From contig NC_079490.1 of NCBI RefSeq assembly GCF_020520425.1, forward strand, positions 51,190,517 to 51,254,516: 64,000 nt of DNA, written 5' to 3'. Source of the stretch: Spinacia oleracea (Eukaryota; Streptophyta; Magnoliopsida; Caryophyllales; Amaranthaceae). Both the position numbers and the translations under genes were made by a program. The notes below the pieces were generated by a model. The model made no database searches. It saw only the letters and a program-made list of their open reading frames with translations, and was not told where the DNA came from. How positions within the stretch are numbered: position 1 is the first letter of the stretch; every line of letters starts with the position of its first letter. Below, piece after piece: positions 1 through 11,737 of the stretch.

Positions 1-126
1 AGATGATTTGTTCTTTGATTGTTTTGGATGATTTTCACTCGTTCTGCTTTCTAATTTCAGATAATTTGCCACTGCTCAAAACTTTTCAAGATTATGTTCA
101 AGTATTCCTCTCTGAATTGAATAGAA

Positions 127-410
127 AATGTTCTGACATATATGAGTTCTGCATTTACTACCTATGTTCTGGTAATTTTCTTCATTTATACTAAATATTT
201 CTGGATTCCCTTTTTAAAAATTTCAAAAATAATACTCCCTCCGTCAAAAATTAATACTCTCCATGTACTAGCAAATGTTCTGACATCTATGAGTTATGCA
301 TTTACACCTGTGTTCTGGTAATGTAAAGAGCAGTGTGAGGTCATACTCTGACATCTATAAGTTCTGCATTTACTACCCGTGTTTTGGTAATGTAAAGAAC
401 AGTGAGAGGT
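127..410 (+). repeat. Three imperfect direct repeats of about 70 bp
   Basis: The block reading TTCTGACAT-ATGAGTTCTGCATTTAC followed by GTTCTGGTAATGTAAAGA occurs at about 130-175 (partial), 283-345 and 346-410. The last two copies are adjacent and also share AGGTCATACTCT. The first copy is separated from the others by a Stowaway-like end fragment. No function is visible. Confidence 0.6.
231..270 (+). mobile_element. Stowaway-like MITE end fragment
   Basis: The sequence TACTCCCTCCGTC at 233 followed by TTAATACTCTCC matches the usual terminal motif of plant Stowaway MITEs (CTCCCTCCGT next to a TA target). No matching inverted end is seen nearby, so this is a remnant. Confidence 0.45.
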
Positions 411-1476
411 CATACTCTCTCTCTGTACAAAATTTCAGGCATTTCAGCCGCTCCATAAGACTTTGTTCCTCTTGTTGTCGGATTTAGAAGAACTCCATTG
501 AGTTATTAAGTGACTGCCATTTTGAGCACGCCACCACCTTACACTTGGTTCTTCTCTTTCTAGTCTACGATATGCATAGAATTACTAGAAGCCGCTAATC
601 TAACTTTAAACATAGCCCTATGCTTCCTTTTGCTTTTATAGAGAGCTGAATTATGCTCTTGTTTTCACATACTATTTTCAGTATTGGTTAGTTCCCTGGA
701 ATCGCCCCATTGCTTTTTTGCGATAGTTAGCTGAAATGCCCAAGTCTCACTCTTTTGTCCTCTTATCAATTTTTTGGTTATTATATTGGAAAATGTATTG
801 TCCTGAATCTTTCAACTGATCCAGCTCGTATAACATATAATTGCATGTATTTGATTGTCTTTGTGACATTTTTTTTCTCATATCTGCTACTTTTGGTGAC
901 GTCTTTAGTTCGCTCTTGCTGTTTTATTTGTGAACTATCATTTGAATTGACGAGGAAAATTAAGCATATGATGACATTTGATTTTCTTATAGTTACTATT
1001 TCCTTGGATTTTACTCATTCTAGACCTTTGCGTTGTTTTACTTGAGGCGTAAAACTTGGAAACAACAAGTTCGATCTGTTTGTCTATCCGGTTCAGAAGT
1101 GTATCAGATGGAGGTACTTACTTGTATGTGAGGTACCTGATCGTGTGGAAGTGTAAATCCGGGTATCCTGGCTGCATAATAGGGAGATGGAAATTATTGC
1201 AGCACGTTTCCAATGGAGGTTATTGTGACCGCTCAAAATAAGCAAAATATTAGTTTACAATGTCCAGTTATTAGTTAGCATGTCAATTTTGAACAAATCC
1301 GTGTAAGTCTCATAATTTTGTAATTTATACGTTATATTATATGAAGGAGTTACAACATTCGGACCATATTTGGTTGGGTTTACCTTATTTAACCTTTTAA
1401 TACAATTTTGTAAGCTCAATGTGGTTGTGAAGCAAAGATAAATGTATATTTTTTTTTTCTTTTTACATAACATAAT

Positions 1477-1796
1477 TCTCGACGCCATTATATGTCAATA
1501 TGAAATTCCCACAAAAATTTTAAATAACCCGCAAAGGCCATACTCGTCAAAAATATGCGTCGATAAAAATTTCTGTGGCGCCAAAGTGTGTCGAGAATGT
1601 CGACGGTGAAATGTGTATTGAAAAGAAGGTAGACGCCTTAAATCGTCGAGGTTATCGACGACGTAGAGCGTCGAGAAATTCTCTACGCCCGAATTCTCGA
1701 CGCTGTGCTTCAGCGTCGAGAAATTATTTCTCAACGCCCTTTAGCGTCGAAAAAACGGCAAAAAAGCGTCGAAAAATGGCGCGATTTGTAGTAGTG
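1477..1796 (-). mobile_element. CACTA transposon terminus with GCGTCGA subterminal repeats
   Basis: Read on the minus strand the segment begins CACTACTACAAATCGCG at 1796, a canonical CACTA (En/Spm) end. It is followed by about ten copies of a TCGACGC/GCGTCGA motif in both orientations, the expected transposase-binding subterminal array. TAT follows the end as the likely 3-bp target duplication. The opposite end is not in this window, so the body would extend leftwards. No transposase frame is present in the part seen. Confidence 0.65.
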
Positions 1797-1854
1797 TATG
1801 TGAAATACTAACCCTAATTTCAAAAAAACAACAAACATTTCAAATCACTCAACA

Positions 1855-2560
1855 AAATAATAACTATTGTACACATATAGTAACCATTAAAATAATATAG
1901 TAACTATTGTACACATATAATAACCATCAAAATTACATAGTACCTCTTTAAACCATATAGTTACTGTATTACTCATATAGTTACTATTTAAAATCGTGAA
2001 GTCACTGATCGAATTCGCGAAGTGAAAACGATATTTCGGTAAAACACAAACATTAATTTCTCAAAAACAACAAATATATTCAATTTTAAATAAAAATAGA
2101 CTTGAAATTCTTTAAAAAACAACAAACCGATATGTGATCTCTAAAAATTCTTGCGAAGATTTGTAGACGAGCGCAAATTCTTCGATTCGATTTCGGCAAC
2201 GACGAACCTCCTTCTTGATCTACTACTTCCTCCAATTTTTCCTCACCTAATAGATCAAATTATAAAAATTATAAGATAATTACGAAGAATATCGAACAAA
2301 ACCTAAAAATTTGGGCTAAATTTTGAAAAGCATAGAGAGAAAATGAAGAGAGAGAAATGAAAGAGATCAAAATGAACAGAATGTAGATCTGAAATTTTGA
2401 AAAATAAAAAAGTTTAAAACGTATATAATTTGGGCTAGACACAAATCGCATTGAAACTCTACAAAACACATAGTAACTTTTTAAAACATATAGTTATTGT
2501 AATACACATATAGCTACTATTTAAAATCACAAAATAACTGTCACGTGACAGTTACACATG
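1855..2560. repeat. Dispersed TAGTAACTATT / ATAGTTACT repeats with a palindrome
   Basis: Variants of CATATAGTTACTATTTAAAA and ATAGTAACTATTGTACACAT recur about ten times, clustered at 1855-2000 and 2465-2535. A perfect 20-bp palindrome, TAACTGTCACGTGACAGTTA, sits at 2535-2554 and contains a CACGTG core. The two clusters flank about 450 bp with no gene I recognise. The block may be an uncharacterised non-autonomous element. Confidence 0.4.
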
Positions 2561-2773
2561 TTGCCCATACAAATTACTTCGTTGCCTTAGCGTGGACCAG
2601 GTTTATATAAGTGTAAATAATACATATGAATATAAAAAAATATATTTTATTATTACATTTTAACCTGAAATAAGATATAAAGAAAAAAGGTTTTATAAAA
2701 TACTTTAGGATCATTCTCCTACATGCTTATCATTCTATAAAATTTATAAAATAGATGTTTATTTTTTAATCCT

Positions 2774-3085
2774 TACTACCTCTGTTCCAGAAAGATCTTT
2801 ATAGTTACCAGCCATTTGCACAAATATTAAGACAAATGTAGCAAAGTTGGTTGAATATAATAAAATATGTATAAAGTAAGAAAAATGGGTACAAAGGTGG
2901 GTAGTTGTAAAAAAAAATATGAATAAAGTAAGAGAAAGTGAGTAGAAAATGATAAATATTGTGGGGTAAGAAAGGTAAGGTAGTAAATTGTCATGTCCAA
3001 AAATAGAATAAACCAAAGTGTAAAGTACATTATGAAGCATAGTAAAACGGAAAAACGTAAATATCTTTTTGAAACGGATGTAGTA
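2774..3085. mobile_element. Stowaway MITE, complete, about 310 bp
   Basis: The left end reads TA|CTACCTCTGTTCCAGAAAG at 2774 and the right end, in complement, reads CTACATCCGTTTCAAAAAG, ending at 3085. The inverted ends match over about 30 bp with a few mismatches and are flanked by TA, the Tc1/mariner Stowaway target. The interior is AT-rich and non-coding. Confidence 0.8.
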
Positions 3086-3895
3086 GTTAAGAAGGGTTGT
3101 CTGGCATCTGGCGTTCTTTATTCCCTTTCTAGTGTCAAAAAAGTCAAATTTTAAAGGGACACACCACGATTACCAATCTTTTTTGGTGACAGGCACAATT
3201 ACATTCTCAAAAGTTCTCGTTTTCTTAGGGATGTTCTTTGTTTTTTTATGGTAGAGAATTGTTCTTCCTTTTTCTTTAAAAGAGTGTAAAACAAACGACC
3301 TCTTTTTGAGATGGTATTACTGGCAAATTCCTGTGTTGAATCGAGTAGGAATCATTTAATGATTGGTAGGTACAACCAATATAATAAAATATCGACTAAA
3401 AACACTAACTATTATAATCAAATAAAAGTAATAGTTATTCCAACGATTATGTACACCAAAATTACAGCCAACATTGACTATATTAACCAAAATATATCAA
3501 ATTCACCCAAATTTTTTAAAACAACATCAAAATATTGACCTCAAAATGAAACACTATTATATAAAAAACATTGATCTTAAGTTTGGAATTCCAATTTCAG
3601 ATCTGTAATCTAATATGGAAAAAAATCACGTTAGATCCAAAATCATATATTTCGCCATCACTCTTTGTTTTTCTAATTGTAACGTTGTCCGTGTTACACA
3701 TCTATTTTGACCCTTCGTGCAAAGCTGCAAAATCAAAATCAAATCATCACAGTTCAGTTAAGCTAGGGAGTAAAATTCAGTTGAGGCCTAACCACGAGGA
3801 GGGAAGAAGGTTGTTGAGTTGAGATTGTTGCAATGTTGTTTTTCATTATGCCAATTGCTTTTTTTTATTGTTTTTATCACCCTTTAATATATTTA
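3086..3895. other. Intergenic AT-rich DNA, nothing recognised
   Basis: Only short open frames are present, for example at 3311-3538 and 3571-3822. They are low in complexity and match no family I know. There are no clear terminal repeats. Confidence 0.4.
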
Positions 3896-3935
3896 CTAGT
3901 TGTTGGCATGTGCGCTAGCGCGCACGGTCCCCCAA
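3896..3935 (-). mobile_element. Helitron-like 3' terminus
   Basis: On the minus strand the sequence reads a GC-rich hairpin (GTGCGCGCTAGCGCAC), then about ten bases (ATGCCAACAA), then CTAG followed by T. A short palindrome 10-12 nt before a terminal CTRR with a T after it is the diagnostic 3' end of plant Helitrons. The element would extend to the right on the plus strand. Its 5' TC end was not found. It may include the captured gene fragments at 4902-5369 and 11738-12175, with the copia element inserted between them. Confidence 0.55.
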
Positions 3936-4901
3936 GATGTAAAAATCTCTTATGTAAATAGGTTTATGTAAATATTGGTGCAAAAAACTTTATGGAAAAT
4001 GCAAGAATATCGTCAATGATCCCGAAGAACTTGCAGGTGCACGATCTCCAAGGTAAAAAAATTAGAAAATTCTAATTCAATTAATTCAAAAGGGTAAGAA
4101 TCGCAGCTTACATATAAAAATTACGGTTAGCCAAAGTAGTAGTGCATATTTTTTGTGGAAAAATTTATCGCGAATGACAACTCAATAGAGTTGTTTGAAA
4201 GATTTGTTAGTAAAGACTAAAGAGTATGTAGCTCTATAAAAGGTATTTGATATATTTTCCATATTCATGTAGCTCATCAAGTTAATGTGCTTGAGTGCTT
4301 TATATTCCTCTACATTTCCCCTAACACATAAGCTGTAAATTAACACGATGTAAATACCCTGCATAAGTTGGACTAGGGCATACGGGCATTTTTTCTAGGA
4401 AAAATGTAGCATGTTGACACTTGTTTTTTTTTTTTTTTCAAAATTCATAATAGTTATACAAATAAATTCTAGACACAATATTTTCATACATAAAGAAAAA
4501 GATGGTACAAAGGAGCTTGTGTAACTGCTGCAAAGGGATGCTAATGATTCATGTCAACTCCATTAACTAGTGCAGTGTTTTCATGTCAATCCTCCTCCAT
4601 CAACTGCTGCTCTTTTTTTTTTTGGGTGATGCCTCGGGTAATTAGGTGTTTTCTAACTAAGGCAATATCTATATACAATTCTTTGGTGGCCTCATCTGCA
4701 ACATCTAACCTAACCATCTACATGAGATTTGCCGATGTACATCCAAAACCTAAGATTCACATGTAAATTATCGAGAATAATGAGCATACATTTTTTCCAT
4801 CGTAGTTGGTTTCATTATACATTATTGTGTGTTGTATTGTATATAGAGCTGCAGCCTGTAGCAAATACGCTCAGCTACTTGTAATGAACTAAAAACCTGG
4901 C

Positions 4902-5369
4902 CTAAACAACTGGATCGTTTTGGCTGGCTTTTCCAAGAACCCATGCAACAAGTTCCCTTACATCTGGCTCGACATTGTCAAGATGTTTTCCCATCTCTTG
5001 TTCTACTCCTTCCTGATCTTCCCCTTTCGCAGTTGTAAAATAATTAAATTGAATACTCCATATTTAGTTAATGTAGTGATGTGGCAATTTGAGTAGTGTT
5101 TGCATAAAAAATGAGATACATATGGAACAGAAGAAGTCAAGAATCATGATGATGTAGCTTCAATAATTTCAGTAGTGGAATATTGAGACTGAAAAGCAAC
5201 GCTTTCTACCGAATACTACCTGATAAAAATTAGACTTTAAAGTGAGACTTGGACCTATAAAATTACAGTATTATTTTTTCTATAGGACAGAAACCAAGAC
5301 ATACCTTTGGCATTATCCATAGGCTTCCAAATCTTGAAGACGATTTTTTGACTAAACATTCCAATTGTC
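4902..5369 (-). pseudogene. Fragment of a Fes1/SIL1-like Hsp70 nucleotide-exchange factor
   Basis: Two exon remnants lie on the minus strand. The downstream one (5027 to 4902) reads in one frame with VEPDVRELVAWVLGKASQND and ends at a TAG. This strongly resembles the armadillo-type repeat of Fes1/SIL1 Hsp70 exchange factors (family pattern: P-[DE]-[IV]-R-x-x-A-A-W-[VIL]-[LI]-G-x-A-S-Q-N-N). The upstream one (5369 to 5305) has an acceptor (AATAG) and a donor (AAAG|GTATG). It encodes LQDLE in one frame and PMDNAK in another, matching the family's 'LQ-L---VEPIDNAN' stretch but with an indel. Introns are retained, so this is a DNA-level copy and not a processed pseudogene. The exchange factor opens the Hsp70 nucleotide pocket; this piece is far too short to do so. 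It is probably cargo of the Helitron ending at 3896. Confidence 0.6.
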
Positions 5370-5923
5370 CTATTCAACAAAAATTATCTAGTTAATTAGA
5401 TGCACCTTGCAAGCTCATCAAAGACCCAACATATACATTCATTAGACAGTCATAAAAATAAGAAATAATCAAAATAGTACGTGAGTCATGCTCACATACG
5501 CACTTATATCAAGAAATTGAGAATCACGTACTAAGACAACTAATGTGGGACACAATGCGAGAATATTTCAAGACTTTGTTTCCTAGCAGTTCTTCAAAAA
5601 GCTTATAATAAACAGCTTCAACGCTAGTGAAAACATTGAAAAGGTACAAATAAGATTTTAAACAACACGATCAACATAATCCTAAATATTATAAGAATAT
5701 TTCATCATCATAGCTCGTCTGAACAAAATTTAGGAGGAATTATAAGAGTACCAGCTTGCAAAATCTGAGGGGTGATCAATCCATTAACAATCGACCCTCT
5801 TCTGTAGTTGAATTGGCTCCGATATATAATGTTCTTTTAAATGTTTGATATCTCAATCTTATCTTTTTATTTTTTTATTTCTACTCTATAAACTGTGATT
5901 GTTTATGTATAAGTCTTCTATAC

Positions 5924-6273
5924 TAAAGAAGTTTTCTAGACTTGATTTTTGTTTCTGCTGGAAGAAGATGTTCAAGCCTTGTGTTCTTATTTCCGTAGTG
6001 TATTTTTTGTAATCAAAATGTTACAAAATGGCATAAACCCTTGCCCTTCACTATATATACAAGGGAGAACCTTAAACGATATTCTACCTTCCCTTAGCTG
6101 TACAAAAGACAAGAGACAGAAAACAACAAAAGAGCATCCACCTTGGGATCAACCAAGGTGGGGAATCCTAAGCAAATGTCAGAAGCAGAAAAAGAATAAA
6201 GCTATACTAATATTCACATGTGACTTAGCCTAGCCTACATTGTGTGCTACACACCACACCAATATTCTCAATA
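5924..6273 (-). repeat. 3' LTR of the copia element
   Basis: This is a direct repeat of 10408-10761. In element orientation it starts TATTGAGAATATTGG and ends ACTTCTTTA, so it lacks the common TG...CA termini. It contains a TATATA box and promoter-like AT-rich core around 6050. Confidence 0.88.
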
Positions 6274-6292
6274 CTCCCCCCTCAAGTTAGAG
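6274..6292 (-). promoter_or_regulatory. Polypurine tract of the copia element
   Basis: On the minus strand the sequence CTAACTTGAGGGGGGAG directly abuts the start of the 3' LTR, the expected site for plus-strand priming. Confidence 0.75.
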
Positions 6293-6866
6293 CTGTGTTG
6301 AACAATCCTAACTTGAAGGAGAGAAGATTGTGTTGCTGCTCACTAAAACTTTTAATCATCAAGTCTGCAAGTTGAAGAAATGACTTGATATGTAGGATCT
6401 TTAGGAGCCCATATGTGATGTGATCTCTCACAAAGTGACAGTCAACATTTAGATTCTTCGTTCTTTCATGGAAAATAAGATTGTGAGCTAAGTATAAACC
6501 TGATTGATTGTCACAAAAAAGATCAATAGGTTTATGGAAATTATGCCCTAGGTCTGAAAGGATTCCTTCTATCCACAATAATTCACTTGTAGTATGTGAC
6601 ATACACCTGTACTGTGCCTCACAAAAAGATTTCGAAACTGTTTTCTGCTTCTTTATTTTCCAGGATATTAAGGACTTCCCTAGGAATACACCATATCCTG
6701 TTAATGATCTTGCACTGAAGGCACAACTTCCCCAGTCTGAATCACAGAACCTTGTCACTATGATTTCTGAATCAGCTGAATAGAACAAACCATGATTGAT
6801 GGTTCTAGCTAGGTATTTTTCAATATGTATTGCTGCTTGGAGGTGTGGTCTTCTTGGTTCACACAT
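6290..6866 (-). pseudogene. copia RNase H region (fossil)
   Basis: The translated region contains the copia RNase H landmarks CDSDWGSC, SRSLTGYGVFLG, SWKIKKQKTVSKSF, EAQYR and LWIEGIL, then FCDNQS and HERTKN. These correspond to the catalytic D-E-D region of the family. It lies next to the polypurine tract, as expected for the last domain of pol. Confidence 0.85.
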
Positions 6867-6994
6867 GAACTAACTCAATTGTTGTACAAAGTAAGAGATG
6901 TCTGGTCTAGTTAGGTTGAGATATAGAAGTCTCCCTATAAATCTTCTATATATTTTTGTATCCTCTAACACTTCCCCTTTATCTGTAGACAATT

Positions 6995-7290
6995 TCACTC
7001 CTTGGGAAAGGGGCATTTGGCTGGTTTACAACCTTCTGTTCCTGTGCTTTTCAATATGTCAATGATGAACTTGCTTTGGTTTAACATTGTGCCCTTAGCA
7101 CTTCTAGCTACTTCAATTCCCAGAAAATATCTCATTTCACCCAAGTCCTTGATGCTGAAAGCTTTGTCTAATACTTCCTTCAACCTTTGGATTTCTTCTT
7201 CATCATTCCCAGTTATGAGCAAGTCATCAACATACACCAATATCAACACTTGTTTGTCTTTCCTGGTGGTAACTCCATCACTTCCCATGT
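6995..7290 (-). pseudogene. copia reverse transcriptase region (fossil)
   Basis: The segment carries the copia RT active-site block LILVYVDDLLITG, followed by IKDLGEMRYFLGIEV and further palm/thumb sequence. The whole RT region of this element is shorter than in intact relatives. Confidence 0.85.
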
Positions 7291-7299
7291 TTCATTTTT

Positions 7300-8500
7300 T
7301 TCAAGTGCATCCAGCTCTTCTTCCATGGCATTTGTCCAACCTTCATCATCCTTAGCCTCTCCATAATGCATAGGCTCTATTTCTCTTAGGACATTGTTCA
7401 GAGAGGCTAAGTAATGTTCAGAGTAGTAATCTGATCCTCTTAGGATCTCCACAACAAAACAGTAAGCAGAACATCCTTCTGATGTTTCTTTCCTTTTTCC
7501 TGGTATATCAAAGACATAATATTTGAATTTTCCAGGTATCCCACTTTCTCTGCTTGACTTTCTAACAATGAAGTCAACAGGTTGTTCTTCATTCATTCTC
7601 TCTTCCTGTTCAAGTTGAACAGGATCTGCATCAGGTTGAATTTCTGTATTCTGATCAGACTCTGCTTCACCTCTCTCATGTTCCTGTTGTTCCAACTGAT
7701 CCAAGAGGTCAGAAATGTCAATAAAACAATCATCATTTCCATTTTCAAGATTTGTCATGGAGGCATGATCCTCCATTCCGATTCCCACTTTCTTTTCTCC
7801 TTTTTTTAAGAGAAAAGAAAATATTTTTTCTTTTAAAACAACATCTCTACTCACAAAAAAAATTCTGGTTTGTAAATCCATAAACTTGTATCCCTTCTGG
7901 CAATATGGATACCCTAACATAACACACCTGATTCCCCTAGGTGCAAACTTATCTGTAGGCTTCTTATGAGGGCTTGCATAACAAAGGCTACCTATCACCC
8001 TTAGGTGACTATAAGTAGCTTCCTTTTTCATCAATTATATGGTGTTTCCCAATTCAAAATTGGAGTAGGTAAAAGATTGATCAAATGTGTTGCAGCTAAA
8101 ACACACTCACCCCAAAGACAGCTAGGCATTCCTGCATGGATTTTTAAAGCCCTAGCTGTCTCAAGAAGGAATTTGTGCTTTCTTTCTACCCTTGCATTCT
8201 GTTGAGGCACTCCTGCTACACTTCTTTGATGACATATACCTCTGTTAGCAAAGACCTTCCCACATTCCTGCTGAAATATCTCAGTGCCGTTGTCACTTCT
8301 TAAAGTTTTCACTTTAGTGTCAAAATGGTTTTCAACATGGGAAAAAATGCAACTAAAGTTCCTTTCACTTGCTCTTTGTTAGACAACAAATGTGTCCAAT
8401 TAACCCCGTTGTGGTCATCAACTATGGTTAGGAAATATGAGGCACCTGTCAAGGCCTTAGTTCTGTAAGGCCCCCAAAGATCAACATGAATCAAATAAAA
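7300..8500 (-). pseudogene. copia integrase region (fossil)
   Basis: The region contains catalytic-core landmarks such as HVDLWGPYRTKA, LRSDNGTEI, VPQQNARVERKHKFLLETAR and the downstream GSLCYASPHKK / FAPRGIRCVMLGYPYCQKGYK block typical of the copia integrase C-terminal side. An acidic linker (EQQEHERGEAESDQ) separates it from RT. Confidence 0.82.
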
Positions 8501-8796
8501 AACATTCTCTGCAATAGATTTACTAGGAAAAAAAGGAAGTTTATGATGCTTAGTAATAGAGCAAGTGTCACAAAATTATTATGTCAAACGCTTACATTTA
8601 CAAAATTCCAAATGTTGCATTTTGGATAAGGATATATGCCCTAATCTAGCATGAATCAGGTCTAGGTTGACTACATTATTACATTCACTTCTCCTTTATT
8701 CTCTTTATTGACCAACATCCATAGAAATCTTTCCATAATTCTTCCCTTCATCACCATTCTTGACCAGCCTGTACAGATCATTTTCATTCCTTCCAA

Positions 8797-9492
8797 TCAC
8801 CTCACTCTTCTCAATGGAAGGGCCCTGTAAGATGCATCCATTCTTATCAAACAGTAACTTAAGATCTCCACTAATTTACTAACTAACAACAGATTATGCT
8901 TGAAATCACTGACATACAACACATTTTGCAAAGTTACTCTAGGTGTTAAAGTTACACTCCCCATTTCAGTCACACATTTGATAGTTCCATCTGGTAATCC
9001 CACTCTTATTTTTCCTTTCAAAGTTCTTATGTTCATCAAGATATTTCTATTCCCTGTCATGTGATCATTTGCCTCTGAATCTATCCACCAAGTTTCAGAC
9101 TTAGAGGTAAATTTATTTACAACAGCATTAGAACTACTTAGCTTACCTGCAAAGTTGATGTTGTTGTTACCAGCTCCACCTTGATTATCCTTAATTTCTC
9201 TCATCACTTCTTGAACAACAACATAAATCAGGTTAGTGTCTTGTTTCGATCCACTGCCTTCTACACCTTGAGAGATGAAGTCCAGAGGGTTGTCTTCCAT
9301 CTGTCCTGTTCCATCTGTTCTGTTTACAACATTTGCAGCTTGCTTGAATTTTCCTGCACTGCTCTTTTCCTTTGGGTTATTCTGAAACCAATCAGGATAT
9401 CCCACAATCTTGAAGCATTCATCCCTCAAATGTCCCTTCATTCCATAGTAATCACACTTCTTTGCATCCTTCTCTATCTTCTCAAGCCTCAT
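8797..9492 (-). pseudogene. copia zinc knuckle and protease region (fossil)
   Basis: A CCHC-type knuckle (CDYYGMKGHLRDEC) with the frequent neighbour FKIVGYPDWF lies at the N-terminal side. A protease-like motif WWIDSEANDHMTGN follows, which corresponds to the copia 'W-x-x-D-S-G-A-x-x-H-M' site. Confidence 0.8.
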
Positions 9493-9599
9493 ATTTTTGT
9501 AATCTTTCTTCTGAAAGTTGATAAGAGGTCCAAGGCTTGTGTTCTACCTGTTCACATCCAAGGCACTCATTTCATTACCAACATCCATTTCCCCTGTCA

Positions 9600-10293
9600 G
9601 TTGCTTCTGTCTCTCAACCTAGAGAACTAGATTGTATGCCCTATTGACAGGCATGAGTGGTTCTGTGCTCAAGAAATTGGTCTTCTGCTGGTCATATCCT
9701 GAGTTAAGTCCCATCAAGAACTTAATCAGTTTGTCAGTTGCTTGTAGAACAAGCATTTTCTTTGCAATGTTGCAAGTGCATTTGGCTATAGCACCACATA
9801 AACATTTAGGCATCCCTTCAAGTTCAGATATTTGATCCAATAAACCTTTCAGCTTACAATAGTAATCACTCACACTAGAATTGTTTTGTTCTGCCTCCCA
9901 AAGTTCCTTTTTAAGTTGAAAAAGTTGAGGTGCATTTGTTTGGCCATACCTTTCCAGAATCTCTTCCTATAGCCTTTTTGTTGACTGCATAGTCACCAGA
10001 CTTCCAGCTATCTCAGGCTTCATAGTTGCAAGCAACCAAGATCTGACCATGTAGTCACATCTAACCCATTTCTGTATTTCATCTTCCCCTTCTGCAGGTT
10101 TGGGATGCTTTCCTTCCATGAAAGCCAGCTTGTTCTTGGCACCAAGAGAGATTTTGATGCTTCTGCTCCAGTTTAGGAACTTGTTTCCATCAAAAATGAT
10201 ACTACCAAGAGGTGTAGAAGCGTTTTCATTCACAACAATGAAGAGGGGATCTTTGTAAGGGTTTAGTGTGGGGTTTTCATTTGTTGGTGCCAT
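9600..10293 (-). pseudogene. copia gag region (fossil)
   Basis: The reading begins MAPTNENPTLNPY and contains IFDGNKFLNWSRSIKISLGA and KLAFMEGKHPKP, the standard copia-type gag start (family pattern 'L-x-G-x-N-Y-x-x-W-S-R-x-[MI]'). It is the first coding part after the primer binding site. Confidence 0.82.
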
Positions 10294-10392
10294 TGTTGTT
10301 GTTTTAGAAAAAGAAAGCTTGGTTTTTTTTTCTGGTTTATCAAGTACAAGTCTTTAGAAAACTTTTCTTCTTTTCTGAGATATTTCAAACAA

Positions 10393-10407
10393 CCTACTCT
10401 GATACCA
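10393..10407 (-). promoter_or_regulatory. Primer binding site, initiator tRNA-Met type
   Basis: On the minus strand the sequence TGGTATCAGAGTAGG immediately follows the 5' LTR. TGGTATCAGAG is complementary to the 3' end of plant initiator tRNA-Met and is the usual copia primer site. Confidence 0.85.
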
Positions 10408-10761
10408 TAAAGAAGTTTTCTAGACTTCATTTCGGTTTCTACTGGAAGAAGATGTTTCAGCCTTGTGTTCTTATTTCTGTATTGTATTTTTTGTAATCAA
10501 AATGTTACAAAATGACATAAACCCCTACCCTCCACTATATATACAAGGGAGAACCTTAAACCCTATTTTACCTTCCCTTAGCTCTATAAAAGACAAGAGA
10601 CAGAAAACAACAAAATAGCGTCCACCTTGGGATCAACCAAGGTGGGGAATCCTAAGCAAATGTCAGAAGCATGCATAAAAAGAATAAAGCTATACTAATA
10701 TTCACACGTGACTTAGCCTAGCCTACATTGTGTGCTACACACCACACCAATATTCTCAATA
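10408..10761 (-). repeat. 5' LTR of the copia element
   Basis: Direct repeat of 5924-6273, about 94 percent identical with one small insertion. It is bordered on the outside by the TATAC target duplication. Confidence 0.88.
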
Positions 10762-10766
10762 TATAC

Positions 10767-11737
10767 CCTTTGGTCCCTGACAGCTAGACATTACTTAATC
10801 TTGTTTAGTATTTTCTTAGTACCAAATTACCAATATGTCGTTTATTAAAGGTGGATCAGGTTTCTTCTTGACAAATAGGAAGACTGTTACAATATCTTTA
10901 GCTTTGTGTACATTAATTTGTGGTTTATTAATGGTGGACCACATTCAATCACGAATAAGAAAGGAATTTTACAAAAATATCTTAGGGCATGTTTTATAAT
11001 GATTACATTTATCTAGTACTCTGTAAATGACTATTTTCAATTGATAAATATTGGAGATTCATAGTTGATGCTCTACCTGATCAGGTTGCATGTGTTCAGA
11101 ACTTTTCTTGGGTTGTATTAGTCTCTTCATGGTAGTTTTGTTTTGCGCAAACCTTTCTACCTATTAAAAAGATATTTGTTGTGAATATTTATTTTATCAG
11201 AATAAATGTTTAGTTTTAGAATAGAATAAGTAGTAGTTTTAGAATTGAAAACATTCCCTGAACTTCATTATATAAGATATTTAACAGTAATCCAACCCCT
11301 TGATGCACGTTGTTAGTCATCTTATGATAACATGTTTTCTACAACATTTTTTTTTTGTTTTCCTAATTTACTTCTAAAATTACTACGGAGTACTTGGTTT
11401 GTTATCTATATTTTACCATCTCCCTTTACTGGCCCTTGTAATCTTGGTTTCCTTCTGTCACACAGGAACGACTGTGCTAGAGCCTAGGACTCAAGCCTCT
11501 TGAGAGAATTGTAACCAGGCCACCCGCTGGCCATTACTCCCAGAGACCTATTCTCTAAGGCACTTTGAAGAATAAAGTCATCTAATTGGACATATAAGTG
11601 CTATAACTTCATGAATATTACTAAGAAGATTAACACTCAACAACCTTATTTTTCAGACCAGGGAAGGCTCAAAGAATATATATGAACATTACAACAAGAA
11701 GAAAAGGTATTCAATGTGCAATATTTATAGTTCTTAC
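10767..11737. other. AT-rich DNA without recognised gene
   Basis: No open frame of note. The sequence is intron-like and may be the 3' flank or intron of the helicase fragment that follows. Confidence 0.35.

Larger units (their letters stand above)
1..1476. other. AT-rich stretch without a recognisable gene
   Basis: All open frames here are short and none resembles a protein family I know. The sequence has intron-like texture, with T-rich tracts followed by AG near position 58. It may be the interior of the CACTA element whose terminus lies at 1796, or the intron-rich end of an unseen gene. Two repeat features inside it are listed separately. Confidence 0.4.
5924..10761 (-). mobile_element. 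Ty1-copia LTR retrotransposon, full-length outline but broken
   Basis: The element is flanked by the 5-bp duplication TATAC (5919-5923 and 10762-10766). LTRs of about 350 bp lie at both ends, with an initiator-Met-type primer site and a polypurine tract. The gene order on the minus strand is gag, protease, integrase, reverse transcriptase, RNase H, which is the copia order. The coding part is shorter than usual and is broken in several places (at least five). The two LTRs differ by roughly 20 of 350 positions, which with ordinary plant rates suggests a few million years. Lineage within copia is undetermined. Confidence 0.93.
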
